Assembly (NCBI GenBank): GCA_047971685.1
Contig: JBKDZW010000167.1
Coordinates: 1 to 20,192, forward strand
Direction: 5' to 3'
DNA: 20,192 nt
Source of the DNA: JAJXWB01 sp047971685
Lineage (GTDB): Bacteria > Pseudomonadota > Alphaproteobacteria > Rhizobiales > Beijerinckiaceae
The notes beneath the pieces were generated by a model that saw only the letters and a list, made by a program, of their open reading frames with translations, had not been told where the DNA came from and searched no databases. The position numbers and the translations under genes were made by a program. Within the stretch, counting starts at the first letter, position 1, and every line of letters begins with the position of its first letter. Shown in pieces: positions 7,623 to 16,200 of this stretch.

Positions 7623-8678
7623 ATGTCCACACATGATGATACCGTCGAACATCACGACATCGGTCAATCGCCGGAAGGCGAGAACCGTCCACTCGCACGC
7701 CCTGGCGTCCCGCAGGCGGAAACCGGCGCAGGCGTGCGCCGCGCCATATTCGTCGGCCTTCTTGCGATCGCGCTGGTTCTGCCGATGTTCACAAAGAACT
7801 TCGTCGTGTTCCAGTACACGCAGACGATGGTCTATGCGATCGCCATTCTCGGCCTGAACCTGCTGACCGGGTTCAACGGGCAGTTTTCGCTCGGCCATTC
7901 GGCCTTCTACGCGGTTGGCGCCTATACGGCGGCGATCATGATGGAGCATATGGGCGTCAACTATATCTGGACGCTGCCGGCCGCAGGCGTCATCTGCTTC
8001 GTGCTCGGCTTCCTGTTCGGCCTGCCGGCGTTGCGGCTCGAGGGCATTTATCTCGCGCTTGCAACCTTCGCGCTTGCGGCGGCGACGCCGCAGATCCTGA
8101 AACTGTCGCCGCTCGAGCACTGGACGGGAGGCGTGCAGGGCATTGTCATCACCAAGCCCAATGCGCCATTCGGCCTGCCACTCAATCAGGATCAATGGCT
8201 TTATTATTTCACTCTGCTTGTCGGCGTCATCTTGTATATCTGCGCGACAAATCTGGTGACGAGCCGTGCGGGCCGCGCGATGATGGCGATCCGCGACAAT
8301 CCGATCGCGGCGCGCTCGATGGGCATCAACACCTCGCTCTACAAGGCGAGCGCGTTCGGGCTCTCGGCCTTGTATACCGGCATCGCCGGGGCGCTCGGCG
8401 CGATCATCGTGCAGTTCGTGGCGCCCGATTCCTTCACACTGACCCTGTCGATCGGCTTCCTTGTCGGTCTCGTCGTGGGCGGCGTCGGCTGGCTGCCGGG
8501 CGCGCTGTTTGGCGGCGCCTTCCTGCTGTTCGTGCCGAATATCGCGGAAAGCGTGTCCAAGGGCCTGTCCGGCGCCATCTACGGACTGCTGCTGATTGCG
8601 ATCATCTATGTGATGCCGTCGGGGCTTGCCGGCTTCGTCCAGATGATTGTGGAGAGGGTGCGCGGCAAGAAAGCCTGA
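7623..8678 (+). CDS. livM: ABC transporter permease, LivM type
   Basis: A 351-residue membrane permease. The family motifs are GFNGQFSLGHSAFYAVGAY (about 82-100), LRLEGIYLALATFALA (about 138-153) and the coupling loop AGRAMMAIRDNPIAARSMGI (about 216-235). A hydrophilic stretch of some 40 residues, rich in His, Asp and Glu, precedes the first membrane helix. I chose the ATG at 7623, one base after the livH stop; a start at 7569 would sit inside livH. No clear Shine-Dalgarno is visible, so translation is probably coupled to livH. No substrate-binding protein follows, although that is the usual fifth member of such operons. Confidence 0.92.
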   Translation: MSTHDDTVEHHDIGQSPEGENRPLARPGVPQAETGAGVRRAIFVGLLAIALVLPMFTKNFVVFQYTQTMVYAIAILGLNLLTGFNGQFSLGHSAFYAVGAYTAAIMMEHMGVNYIWTLPAAGVICFVLGFLFGLPALRLEGIYLALATFALAAATPQILKLSPLEHWTGGVQGIVITKPNAPFGLPLNQDQWLYYFTLLVGVILYICATNLVTSRAGRAMMAIRDNPIAARSMGINTSLYKASAFGLSALYTGIAGALGAIIVQFVAPDSFTLTLSIGFLVGLVVGGVGWLPGALFGGAFLLFVPNIAESVSKGLSGAIYGLLLIAIIYVMPSGLAGFVQMIVERVRGKKA

Positions 8679-8690
8679 GAAGATGAAGAC

Positions 8691-8750
8691 AGGGAGTGGC
8701 GAATAGGGGGCAGGAGGAATAAACTCCACTCCCTACTCTCTACTCTCTAT
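8691..8750. repeat. Hairpin and CTACTCT tandem repeat between livM and the dehydrogenase gene
   Basis: AGGGAGTGG (8691-8699) pairs perfectly with CCACTCCCT (8726-8734), leaving a 26-base loop. The loop contains a perfect Shine-Dalgarno core AGGAGG (8712-8717). The right arm runs into a CTACTCT tandem repeat (8733-8750). There is no run of T after the stem, so it is not a classic terminator. It may be a short dispersed intergenic element or an RNA processing site between the liv operon and the next gene. Confidence 0.5.
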
Positions 8751-8763
8751 CAGCAGACCTCTC

Positions 8764-9834
8764 ATGACTCGCTGTTATAAGATCGCCGTCATTCCCGGAG
8801 ACGGTATCGGCAAGGAGACGGTTCCAGAAGGCGTGCGCGTGCTTGAGCGCGCCGCCAAAAAGTTCGGCTTCCGGCTCGAACAGGACTGGTTCGATTTTTC
8901 TTCCTACGATTATTACGCCAGGCACGGGCGTATGCTGCCGGAGGACTGGAAGGACAGGATCGGCAAGCACGACGCCATCTTTTTCGGCGCGGTCGGCTGG
9001 CCCGAAAAGATCGCCGACCATGTCTCGCTCTGGGGCTCGCTTCTGTTGTTCCGGCGCGAGTTCGATCAGTTCGTCAATCTTCGCCCCGTGAAGCTCATGC
9101 CGGGCGTGCCGTGTCCGCTGGCCGGCCGCAAGCCCGGCGACATTGATTTCTATGTCGTGCGCGAAAATACCGAGGGCGAATATTCCTCGATTGGCGGACG
9201 CATGTTTGCGGGAACCGAGCGCGAACTGGTGGTGCAAGAGACCGTGATGACGCGCACGGGCGTCGACCGCATTCTCAAATTCGCTTTCAATCTCGCGCAG
9301 AGCCGGCCGAAGAAGCATCTGACGTCGGCGACCAAATCCAACGGCATTTCCATCGCCATGCCTTATTGGGACGAGCGTGTGGAGGAGATGGCGAGAGCCT
9401 ATCGCGATGTGAAATGCGACAAATATCACATCGATATCCTGACCGCGCATTTCGTGCTGCATCCCGACTGGTTCGACGTGGTGGTGGCGTCCAATCTGTT
9501 CGGCGACATCCTGAGCGATCTGGGGCCTGCCTGCGCCGGCGCCCTCGGCATCGCGCCTTCGAGCAATATCAATCCGACGGGTGATTTTCCGTCGCTGTTC
9601 GAGCCGGTGCACGGGTCTGCGCCCGACATAGCGGGGCAGGGGATCGCCAATCCGATCGGGCAGATATGGTCGGGCGCGATGATGCTCGAACATCTGGGCG
9701 AGCAGGAAGCCGCAGCCGAGATTGTGGCTGCGATCGAACGCACCCTGGCCGAGCGCACGTTGCGCACGCGCGATCTCGGCGGCAATGCCGATACGGCCGC
9801 CTGCGGCAGGGCGATCGAGGCGGCGCTCGGTTAA
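8764..9834 (+). CDS. ttuC: Tartrate / D-malate dehydrogenase (TtuC/DmlA family)
   Basis: A 356-residue member of the isocitrate/isopropylmalate dehydrogenase superfamily. These enzymes oxidatively decarboxylate a 2-hydroxy acid with NAD+ and a divalent metal. It starts with IAVIPGDGIGKE (7-18). Substrate residues are in LRPVK (106-110) and VRENTEGEYSS (132-142, with Arg133 and Tyr140), Lys191 is in TKSN, and metal-binding Asp224, Asp248 and Asp252 are in HID and NLFGDILSD. VGWP (77-80) and GSLLLFRREFDQ are typical of the tartrate/D-malate branch rather than LeuB or Icd. No Shine-Dalgarno sits directly before the ATG; the nearest AGGAGG is 46 bases upstream in the hairpin loop. Tartrate, D-malate and related methylmalates are all possible substrates. 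Confidence 0.88.
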   Translation: MTRCYKIAVIPGDGIGKETVPEGVRVLERAAKKFGFRLEQDWFDFSSYDYYARHGRMLPEDWKDRIGKHDAIFFGAVGWPEKIADHVSLWGSLLLFRREFDQFVNLRPVKLMPGVPCPLAGRKPGDIDFYVVRENTEGEYSSIGGRMFAGTERELVVQETVMTRTGVDRILKFAFNLAQSRPKKHLTSATKSNGISIAMPYWDERVEEMARAYRDVKCDKYHIDILTAHFVLHPDWFDVVVASNLFGDILSDLGPACAGALGIAPSSNINPTGDFPSLFEPVHGSAPDIAGQGIANPIGQIWSGAMMLEHLGEQEAAAEIVAAIERTLAERTLRTRDLGGNADTAACGRAIEAALG

Positions 9835-9835
9835 A

Positions 9836-9868
9836 GCAAGCTCTTGGAACGTTTGCGTTGGAGCTTGC
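9836..9868. other. Hairpin after the dehydrogenase stop codon
   Basis: GCAAGCTC (9836-9843) and GAGCTTGC (9861-9868) are perfect complements separated by 17 bases, beginning one base after the TAA stop. No T-run follows, so it may be a weak or factor-assisted terminator or an mRNA-stabilising stem. The rest of the 157-base gap to the next gene shows nothing else. Confidence 0.4.
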
Positions 9869-9991
9869 GCGCGTGACGCCGCAATTCCGTTTGCGAAATC
9901 CCGAGGGATGACCGTGCGTTCCGCCTCCCATGCGGCGACGGAGTTTGCGCCGGTATGCGGCATGAGGCAATCTGGCGGCCAGGGGCGTTGC

Positions 9992-10771
9992 ATGAGCGAA
10001 AATCTTCTGATCGAAATCCGGAATGGCGTCGCCGAGGTGACATTGAACCGGCCGCGCCAGCGCAATGCGCTGACCTTTGCCATGTACGAACGCCTGCTCG
10101 GTTTCTGCGAGAAGGCTGCGCGCGATTCCTCGCTGCGCGTGGTGCTGATCACGGGGGCCGGCGACAAGGCTTTTGCGGCCGGCACGGATATCGCCGAATT
10201 TCATAGCGTGCAGACCGCCGAAGACGGTCTTGCCTACGAGGCCAAGATGGAGCGCGTGTTTTCGGCGCTCGAGACTTTGGCCCTGCCGACCATTGCGGCG
10301 ATATCGGGCGCCTGCACCGGCGGCGGGGCGGCGATTGCAGCGTGCTGCGACATGCGTATCGTCACGCCCTCTCTCAAATTCGGCTTTCCGATCGCGCGCA
10401 CGCTCGGCAATTGCCTGTCGGTCGCCAATTACACGCGGCTCGTCCATCTCATCGGACCGGCCCGCGTGAAGGATCTGTTCTTCACGGCGCGGCTGATGGG
10501 GGCGCAGGAAGCGCTTTCCTGCGGCATCGCCAATGAGGTCGTGACCGACCACGAGGCGCTGCTTGCCCGCGCGCGCGAAATCGCGGCCACGATCGCCGGG
10601 CATGCGCCGCTCACCTTGCGCACGACCAAGGAGGCCCTGCGCCGGATTGCCTGCGCGCAGACCTTGCCGCCCGACGACGACCTCGTGGGGCTTTGCTACG
10701 GCTCGGAGGATTTTCGCGAAGGCATAGAATCGTTTCTTGCCAAGCGCCCGCCGCAATGGAAGGGGCGCTGA
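9992..10771 (+). CDS. Enoyl-CoA hydratase/isomerase (crotonase) family protein
   Basis: A 259-residue crotonase-fold protein acting on a CoA thioester. The oxyanion-hole segments are FAAGTDIAEF (61-70) and GACTGGGAAIA (106-116). The two catalytic Glu positions of true hydratases appear changed: the segment after KFGFP reads IARTLGN, with no Glu, and ARVKDLFFTARL carries Asp161 at the second. It may therefore catalyse isomerisation, hydrolysis or decarboxylation rather than hydration. The ATG at 9992 has AGGGG about 7 bases upstream; an upstream extension to 9722 would overlap the preceding gene and has no crotonase character. Its stop is 4 bases before the CoA-transferase start, so the two are probably co-translated. 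Confidence 0.88.
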   Translation: MSENLLIEIRNGVAEVTLNRPRQRNALTFAMYERLLGFCEKAARDSSLRVVLITGAGDKAFAAGTDIAEFHSVQTAEDGLAYEAKMERVFSALETLALPTIAAISGACTGGGAAIAACCDMRIVTPSLKFGFPIARTLGNCLSVANYTRLVHLIGPARVKDLFFTARLMGAQEALSCGIANEVVTDHEALLARAREIAATIAGHAPLTLRTTKEALRRIACAQTLPPDDDLVGLCYGSEDFREGIESFLAKRPPQWKGR

Positions 10772-10775
10772 AACG

Positions 10776-11972
10776 ATGGAAGGTCTGTTTGCCGGGCTGA
10801 AAGTGTTGGATTGCGCGAGCTTCATCGCCGCGCCCGCAGCCGCCACCGTCCTGTCGGATTTCGGCGCCGATGTCATAAAGATCGAACCGCCCACGGGCGA
10901 CGCCTATCGCCACACCGCGTCCGCGCCGGGGCAGCCGGCGACGGAACATAATTTCCCGTGGATTGTGGATGCGCGCAACAAGCGCAGCATCGCAGTCGAT
11001 CTGACAAGCGAGGATGGCGGCGAAATCCTGCGGCGGCTGGCTATTGGCGCGGATGTCTTCATCACCAATTATCCTGCGCGCGTGCGAAAAAAACTCGGCT
11101 TCGATTATCCAGCCCTGAAGGCGCTCAATCCGCGCATCATCTACGCCTCCTTTTCCGGCTATGGCGAAAAGGGCGCGGAGGCTGAAAAACCTGGTTTCGA
11201 CACCACCGCCTGGTGGGCGCGTTCGGGCATGATGGACTTTGTGCGCGCGGCCGGGGCGCCGCCGGCGCGCTCATCGGGCGGCATGGGCGATCATCCGTCC
11301 GCGCTCGCCGTGCTGTCGGGAATTCTCATGGCGCTTTATCGGCGCGAGAAAACGGGCGTGGGCGCCGAAGTCGTCTCCTCGCTCATCGCCAATGGCATAT
11401 GGGCCAACGCCTTTCTCGTGCAGGCGGCGCTGTGCGGAGCGGTCTTTTCGGAGCGCAAGCCGCGCGAGCAGGCGACGAATGCGCTGGCCACCTTCTATCA
11501 ATGCCGCGACGGGCAATGGCTGATCCTGTCGATCCATAACGAGGAGAGACTGTGGCCGGAACTGGTCGCCTGTCTCGAGCGCCCCGATCTTGCCGAGGAT
11601 CCGCGCTTTGCCACCAAGCCGGATCGTCAGGCCAATGTGCGCGCGCTGATCGACGAAATGGACGCCGCCTTTTCGACGCGCGACCGCGCCGACTGGCGCC
11701 AGCGCCTCAATGCGCGCGGCATATTGTTCGAGATTGTCGCGCCTGTCACGGATGTTCCAGGCGACCCGCAGGCGCTGGAAAACGACATTCTCGTACCCTT
11801 CGCCGACAGCGATCTGAAAACCGTCAATTCGCCGCTCTGGATCAGCGGCGAGAAAAAAATAGCGCCGCGCATGGCGCCCGGCCTCGGTCAGCACACAGAC
11901 GAAGTGCTCCGCGAAATCGGCTTCGCCGACGAAGATATTTTTCGCATGCGCACGAAAAAAGCGGTGGTGTAG
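10776..11972 (+). CDS. Family III CoA-transferase (CaiB/BaiF type)
   Basis: A 398-residue member of the CaiB/BaiF (formyl-CoA/carnitine-CoA transferase) family, which moves CoA from a donor thioester to an organic acid through an aspartyl-CoA intermediate. The N-terminus GLKVLDCASFIAAPAAATVL and DFGADVIKIEPPTGD (28-42) are hallmarks. NKRSIAVDL (68-76) and the catalytic region GGMGDHPSALAVLSGI follow, with Asp172 the expected nucleophile. The ATG at 10776 begins the conserved N-terminus; an earlier in-frame ATG lies inside the crotonase gene. It probably activates an acid that the adjacent crotonase then transforms. The specific acid cannot be told from sequence. Confidence 0.93.
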   Translation: MEGLFAGLKVLDCASFIAAPAAATVLSDFGADVIKIEPPTGDAYRHTASAPGQPATEHNFPWIVDARNKRSIAVDLTSEDGGEILRRLAIGADVFITNYPARVRKKLGFDYPALKALNPRIIYASFSGYGEKGAEAEKPGFDTTAWWARSGMMDFVRAAGAPPARSSGGMGDHPSALAVLSGILMALYRREKTGVGAEVVSSLIANGIWANAFLVQAALCGAVFSERKPREQATNALATFYQCRDGQWLILSIHNEERLWPELVACLERPDLAEDPRFATKPDRQANVRALIDEMDAAFSTRDRADWRQRLNARGILFEIVAPVTDVPGDPQALENDILVPFADSDLKTVNSPLWISGEKKIAPRMAPGLGQHTDEVLREIGFADEDIFRMRTKKAVV

Positions 11973-11986
11973 GGGCTGTCTCCGCT

Positions 11987-12016
11987 GCCTACTTGCCTGC
12001 CGCCTACTTGCCGGTC
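11987..12016. repeat. 15-bp tandem duplication at the quinone oxidoreductase stop
   Basis: GCCTACTTGCC occurs at 11987-11997 and again at 12002-12012, with a 15-base period. The second copy contains the minus-strand stop codon, so the duplicated copy lies just beyond the gene end, in the 31-base gap between two convergent genes. Confidence 0.7.
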
Positions 12017-13047
12017 GTCACCATGATCTTGCCCTGATGCGCCGATGTCTCCATCAGCGTGTGCGCCTTGTCGACTTCTTCCATCGGGAAGGTCGCGTGG
12101 ATGAGCGGGCGGACCGCGCCGCTATCGAGCAAGGGCCAGACCTTCTCGCGCAATTTGTTGGCGACGGCGGCCTTTTGCGCGAGCGTGCGCGGGCGGAGCG
12201 TCGAGCCGGTGAGCGTCAGGCGCTTGACCATGACGGGCAGGTAATTGAACTTCTCGACCATCGGCCCCTGTAGGAAGGCGATCTGCACAAGACGCCCTTC
12301 AAGCGCGAGCAAGGAAATGTTTTTGGGAATGTAAGCGCCGCCCACCATGTCCAGAATGACGTCGACGCCGCGCTTGCCGATGATTTTCTGGACTTCGGCG
12401 ACGAAATCCTGCGCGCGATAATCGATTGCGGCGTCGGCGCCGATCTTGAGGCAGAAATCGCATTTTTCCCGCGAGCCGGCGGTGGCGATGACTTTCGCGC
12501 CGAATTGCCTGGCAAGCTGGATCGCGGTCGAGCCGATGCCCGACGAGCCGCCGTGCACCAGAAGGGTCTCGCCTGCAATCAGCCGCCCCCGTGTGAAGAC
12601 ATTGTCGTAGACGGTGAAATAGTTTTCGGGCGCGCCCGCCGCCTCCAGCAGGGACAGCGCCTTCGGGCGGGGCAGGCATAGCGCGGCGTCGGCGACGGCA
12701 TATTCGGCATAGCCGCCGGAGCCGACCAGCGCGCAGACCTCATCGCCGATTTTCAGGCCGGCCGCATCGGGGCCAAGCGCGACGATCCTGCCGGCGATTT
12801 CGAGGCCCGGCACCTGTGTTTCTCCGGGCGGAGGGGGGTAGGCGCCGGCGCGCTGGGCGCAATCGGGCCGGTTGACGCCGAAAGCTGTGACCTCGACCAG
12901 AACCTTGCCGGCGCCGGGGCTGGGCGTGGCGGCCTCGACCAGCTTGACGACCTCGGGGCCGCCCGCGCCGTCGAAGATCACCTGGCGCATTTTCGTGGGC
13001 AGTGCAGACTTCTTGGGCGGTGCAGACTTCGTGGGCGGTGCAGACAT
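12004..13047 (-). CDS. NAD(P)H quinone oxidoreductase, PIG3 type
   Basis: A 347-residue zinc-free medium-chain dehydrogenase/reductase of the zeta-crystallin/PIG3 group. The N-terminal catalytic domain has VTAFGVNRPDCAQRAGAYPPPPG (53-75) and PGLEIAGRI (80-88). The NADPH-binding motif is HGGSSGIGSTAIQLA (165-179), and the C-terminal part ends HQGKIMVTTGK. It would reduce quinones or activated enones. Before the conserved MRQVIF start at residue 20 lies the repeat SAPPTK-SAPPKK-SALPTK, encoded by three 18-bp tandem units. The ATG at 13047 is favoured by GGAG 6 bases upstream, so the repeats are probably translated. It is divergent from the giant GH94 gene and convergent with the CoA-transferase gene. 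Confidence 0.92.
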   Translation of the reverse strand: MSAPPTKSAPPKKSALPTKMRQVIFDGAGGPEVVKLVEAATPSPGAGKVLVEVTAFGVNRPDCAQRAGAYPPPPGETQVPGLEIAGRIVALGPDAAGLKIGDEVCALVGSGGYAEYAVADAALCLPRPKALSLLEAAGAPENYFTVYDNVFTRGRLIAGETLLVHGGSSGIGSTAIQLARQFGAKVIATAGSREKCDFCLKIGADAAIDYRAQDFVAEVQKIIGKRGVDVILDMVGGAYIPKNISLLALEGRLVQIAFLQGPMVEKFNYLPVMVKRLTLTGSTLRPRTLAQKAAVANKLREKVWPLLDSGAVRPLIHATFPMEEVDKAHTLMETSAHQGKIMVTTGK

Positions 13048-13048
13048 G
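12995..13048. repeat. 18-bp tandem repeat, three units
   Basis: Units lie at 12995-13012, 13013-13030 and 13031-13048. The middle one reads TTGGGCGGTGCAGACTTC, and the third diverges at its last bases, where it forms the start codon of the minus-strand gene. Each unit encodes one hexapeptide of the form SAxPxK. Copy number could vary between strains by slippage without breaking the frame. Confidence 0.9.
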
Positions 13049-13262
13049 GGAAACTCCTGTTATGCCCCGAAATAGGCGATTGGCGGGCGCAGGACAATGT
13101 GCGGGCGGGGGCCTGTGCAAGAGAATGGGCGGGCAGGGGATGCGCGCCGTATTCCGATTATACTGGCGATCGAGCGAATCAACGCGCCCTCTGGAGAGCG
13201 CGGGCTTGAGAGCGGTCGCTCGACCGGGCAGCCCCGGTCAAACGAGGGAACAGGCGAAACAG
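13049..13262. promoter_or_regulatory. Divergent region upstream of the giant GH94 gene
   Basis: This 214-base region separates the quinone oxidoreductase and the membrane GH94 gene. On the plus strand TATACT (13159-13164) matches five of six bases of a -10 box, but no good -35 box precedes it. A perfect hairpin GACCGGG-CAGC-CCCGGTC (13222-13239) lies 23 bases before the GH94 start and would sit in its leader RNA. No coding signal is seen. Confidence refers to the region holding promoters, not to exact elements. Confidence 0.4.
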
Positions 13263-16200
13263 ATGACCATTGCTGCGACACAGGAACGAGGCGCGCCGCA
13301 TTTCGCAGTGCTTTTCGCAGGTCTTTTGCTGCTCGGCGCGAGCATTGCCGCGACAGGCCTCGGCGGCGCGCAGGCAGCGCTCGGCGCGGCGGCAAGCGCG
13401 GCCGTCGGCCTTGCTCTCGTCAACCCGGAAGGGCGCATTCTGAATGCGATCGCGCGGGTCGGCTGGTTCGACGCGCTCGTCGTCGGCGTTTACGGCCTCC
13501 TGTGCAATCCGCAGGGCTTCCTGTGGCGTTCGCCCGGCGCATGGAGCGAACTTTTCGCCTTCACCTCCGTGGGCGCGAGTTGCGCAGCCGGCCTCTATAT
13601 CGCGGGCATGCTCATCATCATGGCCTATTCCGGCCGCAGACCGCAGGCGGCGGCCAATGGCGCGCTGGCGCTCATTCCCTTCCTGTTCTGCGTGTTCATC
13701 GGGCTTGGCTCGGAACTGCCGGCGCAGGTGGGGCGCTGGGTCGCGCTCAATGCGCCGCTCTCCGTTCCCATGCAGGCGGCGATCGGGCGCACGCTCGGCC
13801 TCTTTCTCGTCAACGAGGCGATCATTGCAGGCGCAGCCATTGCGCTCGGACGCCGGTTGCCACGCGACACGCGCCTGCACGGCCTGCTGTTTATCGCGGC
13901 CGCCTATGCCTCGTTCTCGCCGATCATCGCCACCTTCGGATCGAGCGCCTATGTGCAATCGCTGCCGGTCGGCGTCATCGTCGTCGTTTCGGCGCTGACG
14001 GCGGCGCTCGCGCAGGCGGGCATCTGGGGCGAGACCTATCTCGTCACCCAGGCGATCGCCGATCTTCTGCACGGCTCGCCGCCCATCGAGCCTGCCGTGC
14101 GCAAGCCCTGGCTTTCGGGCGCGGGCAAGGGCGCCGTCTATGGCTTCGTGTTCATGGGGCTGCTGACCTTCGTCGGCGCGCTCATGGAAAACCAGGCGCT
14201 GTTCAACCTGTTTCTGGCGACCGGCGTGACCGGCGCGGCGGTCCTTGGCTGCGCGGTCTATCCGCTGGGACGCACCATTCTGGAAAGCACGGATTCCACG
14301 CCGCCCTTCGCCATGCGTCTGATGCGGGAGTTGCAGCGGCCGCAGAATTATTTGCGCGGTCTTGCGGTGGGCGCGGCGATCTGGATCGCGACGCAAATGG
14401 GATTGCCCGGCCACAGCGGGAGCGAACGTTTCCTGTTCGGCGTCATCGCCGGGGCATTCGCCTATGCCGGCGTCGATTTCCTATCCGATGTCGCGCCGAT
14501 CATCATGCGCCGGCGCCGCAAATTGTCGAGTTGGCGGGTCTTTCTGTTCGGCGCGCTTCTGGGCGGTTTCGTCGGCGGCGCAGTCGCCTGGTATTTCGAC
14601 GCCGCGCAGCTCGAGAACGTCAATTCCAAATTCTACAAATATACGGCGACCTTCTATCCGCACTGGGGCCGGCCGATCGAAAACTACAATATCTGGCCGC
14701 TGTTTTCCAAATGGGGCGTGACCAATCTGGGGCCGGTCGAGGGCGGCGTAAAACTGTTCTATACGGAATCCGTGTCGGGCGTGATCCAGTGGATTTTCGC
14801 AGCGCCCCTGTTTTCCATCAATCTGTTCTTCCTGACCGCGCTGGTGAAACGCGACCTCAAGCCCTTGCGCAAATTGTTCAGCGAAGACGGCGTGCGCCAG
14901 CTCGTCGACAACGCCATTCTCGTGCTGCGCTGGGGCCTGTGGATGGCGCCGGTCATCTACACCTTCCTGAAATCCTCGCCCGAGCCCGCCTGGTACAATC
15001 AGGACGGTCTGGTGCGCACGGGCGTGGCCACGTTGATGGCGACGACGCAATCGCATCAATCCTTCGTCGACTGGAGCCTTGCGGTCTTCACCGGCCTTCT
15101 TGCCTACGACTGGCTGCGCGTGCTGATCTGGTTCGATCACATGGGCCTGCGCGTTGCGACCCTGGTGAACCTGTCCTTCGTCGGCGGCGACGCGCTGGAT
15201 GAATCCTCGGCGCGCTTTCTCGGCAAGGCGCAGACGAGCCGCGCGATTCCGGAGGGCTTGCGGCGCTTCGGCACCTGGATGCCGCTGCTTCTGCCCTTCT
15301 ACATTCCGGCCGGCGCGCAATGGGACAAGGCGTGGACGGGCGCGGAAAAGCTGCGCATGATCGCCAATCCGACGCAAAGCCTGCTGCTTGGCTACGCCAT
15401 CGTGGCGGCGGCTGTTGCGCTGTTTCTGGCGGGGCTTGTGCTGCGGCGGCTGGCGGCGGTCGGCAAGCGCGCGCCGGGCTTCGGCACCGGCGTCGGCGGC
15501 CTGCCGGATTCAAAGCCTTTCGTGCTGACCAACGGTTATCTGACAAGCGAATGGTACGACGACGGGCAGGGTGTGAGCTGCGTCGAGCGCACGGCGCGCG
15601 GCGGGCCGCCGATCGACCTGACGCGCCGGCCCGACGATCCAGGACAGCCGCGTGGAAAATTCATCTATTTCCGCGAGGGCGACGGTCCCCTGTGGTCGCT
15701 CGGCAATGCGCCGGTCCCCGGCGGCGATCTCACGAAATTACAGCGGCTGTCGCCGACGCGGCTGTTCATGTCGCGCACGATGGGCGGCCTGCGCGTGGAA
15801 GCCACGATCGAAGTGGTGGAGACCGAGGCGGTCGAGGTCACGCGGCTCAAGATCGTCAATCTCGAAAAGCGCGCGCGCCGCATCAATGTCTCGACATTGC
15901 GCGAATGGGTGGTCAACGAAACGGGCGTCGAACGGCGCGACGCCGCCTATAATGCGCTGCATGTCGGCACATGGTTCATGAACGAGCCTGCGGCCATCAT
16001 CACGCAGAACCGTCTGCTGAAGACCGCGCATCAGCGCCAGTCGCGCCGGCGCATGTCGCACGAGGTCGCTTTTCATGCGGCGGGGCCGGGGGAGACCGGC
16101 GAAGTGCGGCTGATCGGCTATGAGGACATGAAGTCGCGCTTCTACGGCATGGGCACTTCGGCCGATCCCGATGCGTTGACGGGCCGCGCGCCCTTGCGCG

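Noticed and set aside
9836..9868. Rho-independent terminator after the tartrate/D-malate dehydrogenase gene
   Set aside because: The stem is perfect but no T-run follows, so it is listed only as a hairpin.
13002..13262. Upstream extension of the giant GH94 protein by 87 residues
   Set aside because: The added part translates the quinone oxidoreductase tandem repeat (QTSWAV units) antisense and a GC-rich leader. The ATG at 13263 directly precedes the first membrane helix.
13097..15202. A 701-codon plus-strand open frame overlapping the membrane domain of the GH94 protein in another frame
   Set aside because: Its translation is Arg/Gly/Ala-rich without hydrophobic helices or motifs, while the overlapping frame gives a coherent membrane protein.
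13263..15443. GT84 or GT2 glycosyltransferase domain in the N-terminal part of the giant protein
   Set aside because: I looked for DxD and QxxRW-like motifs in long cytoplasmic loops; the loops are short and the region is dominated by hydrophobic helices.
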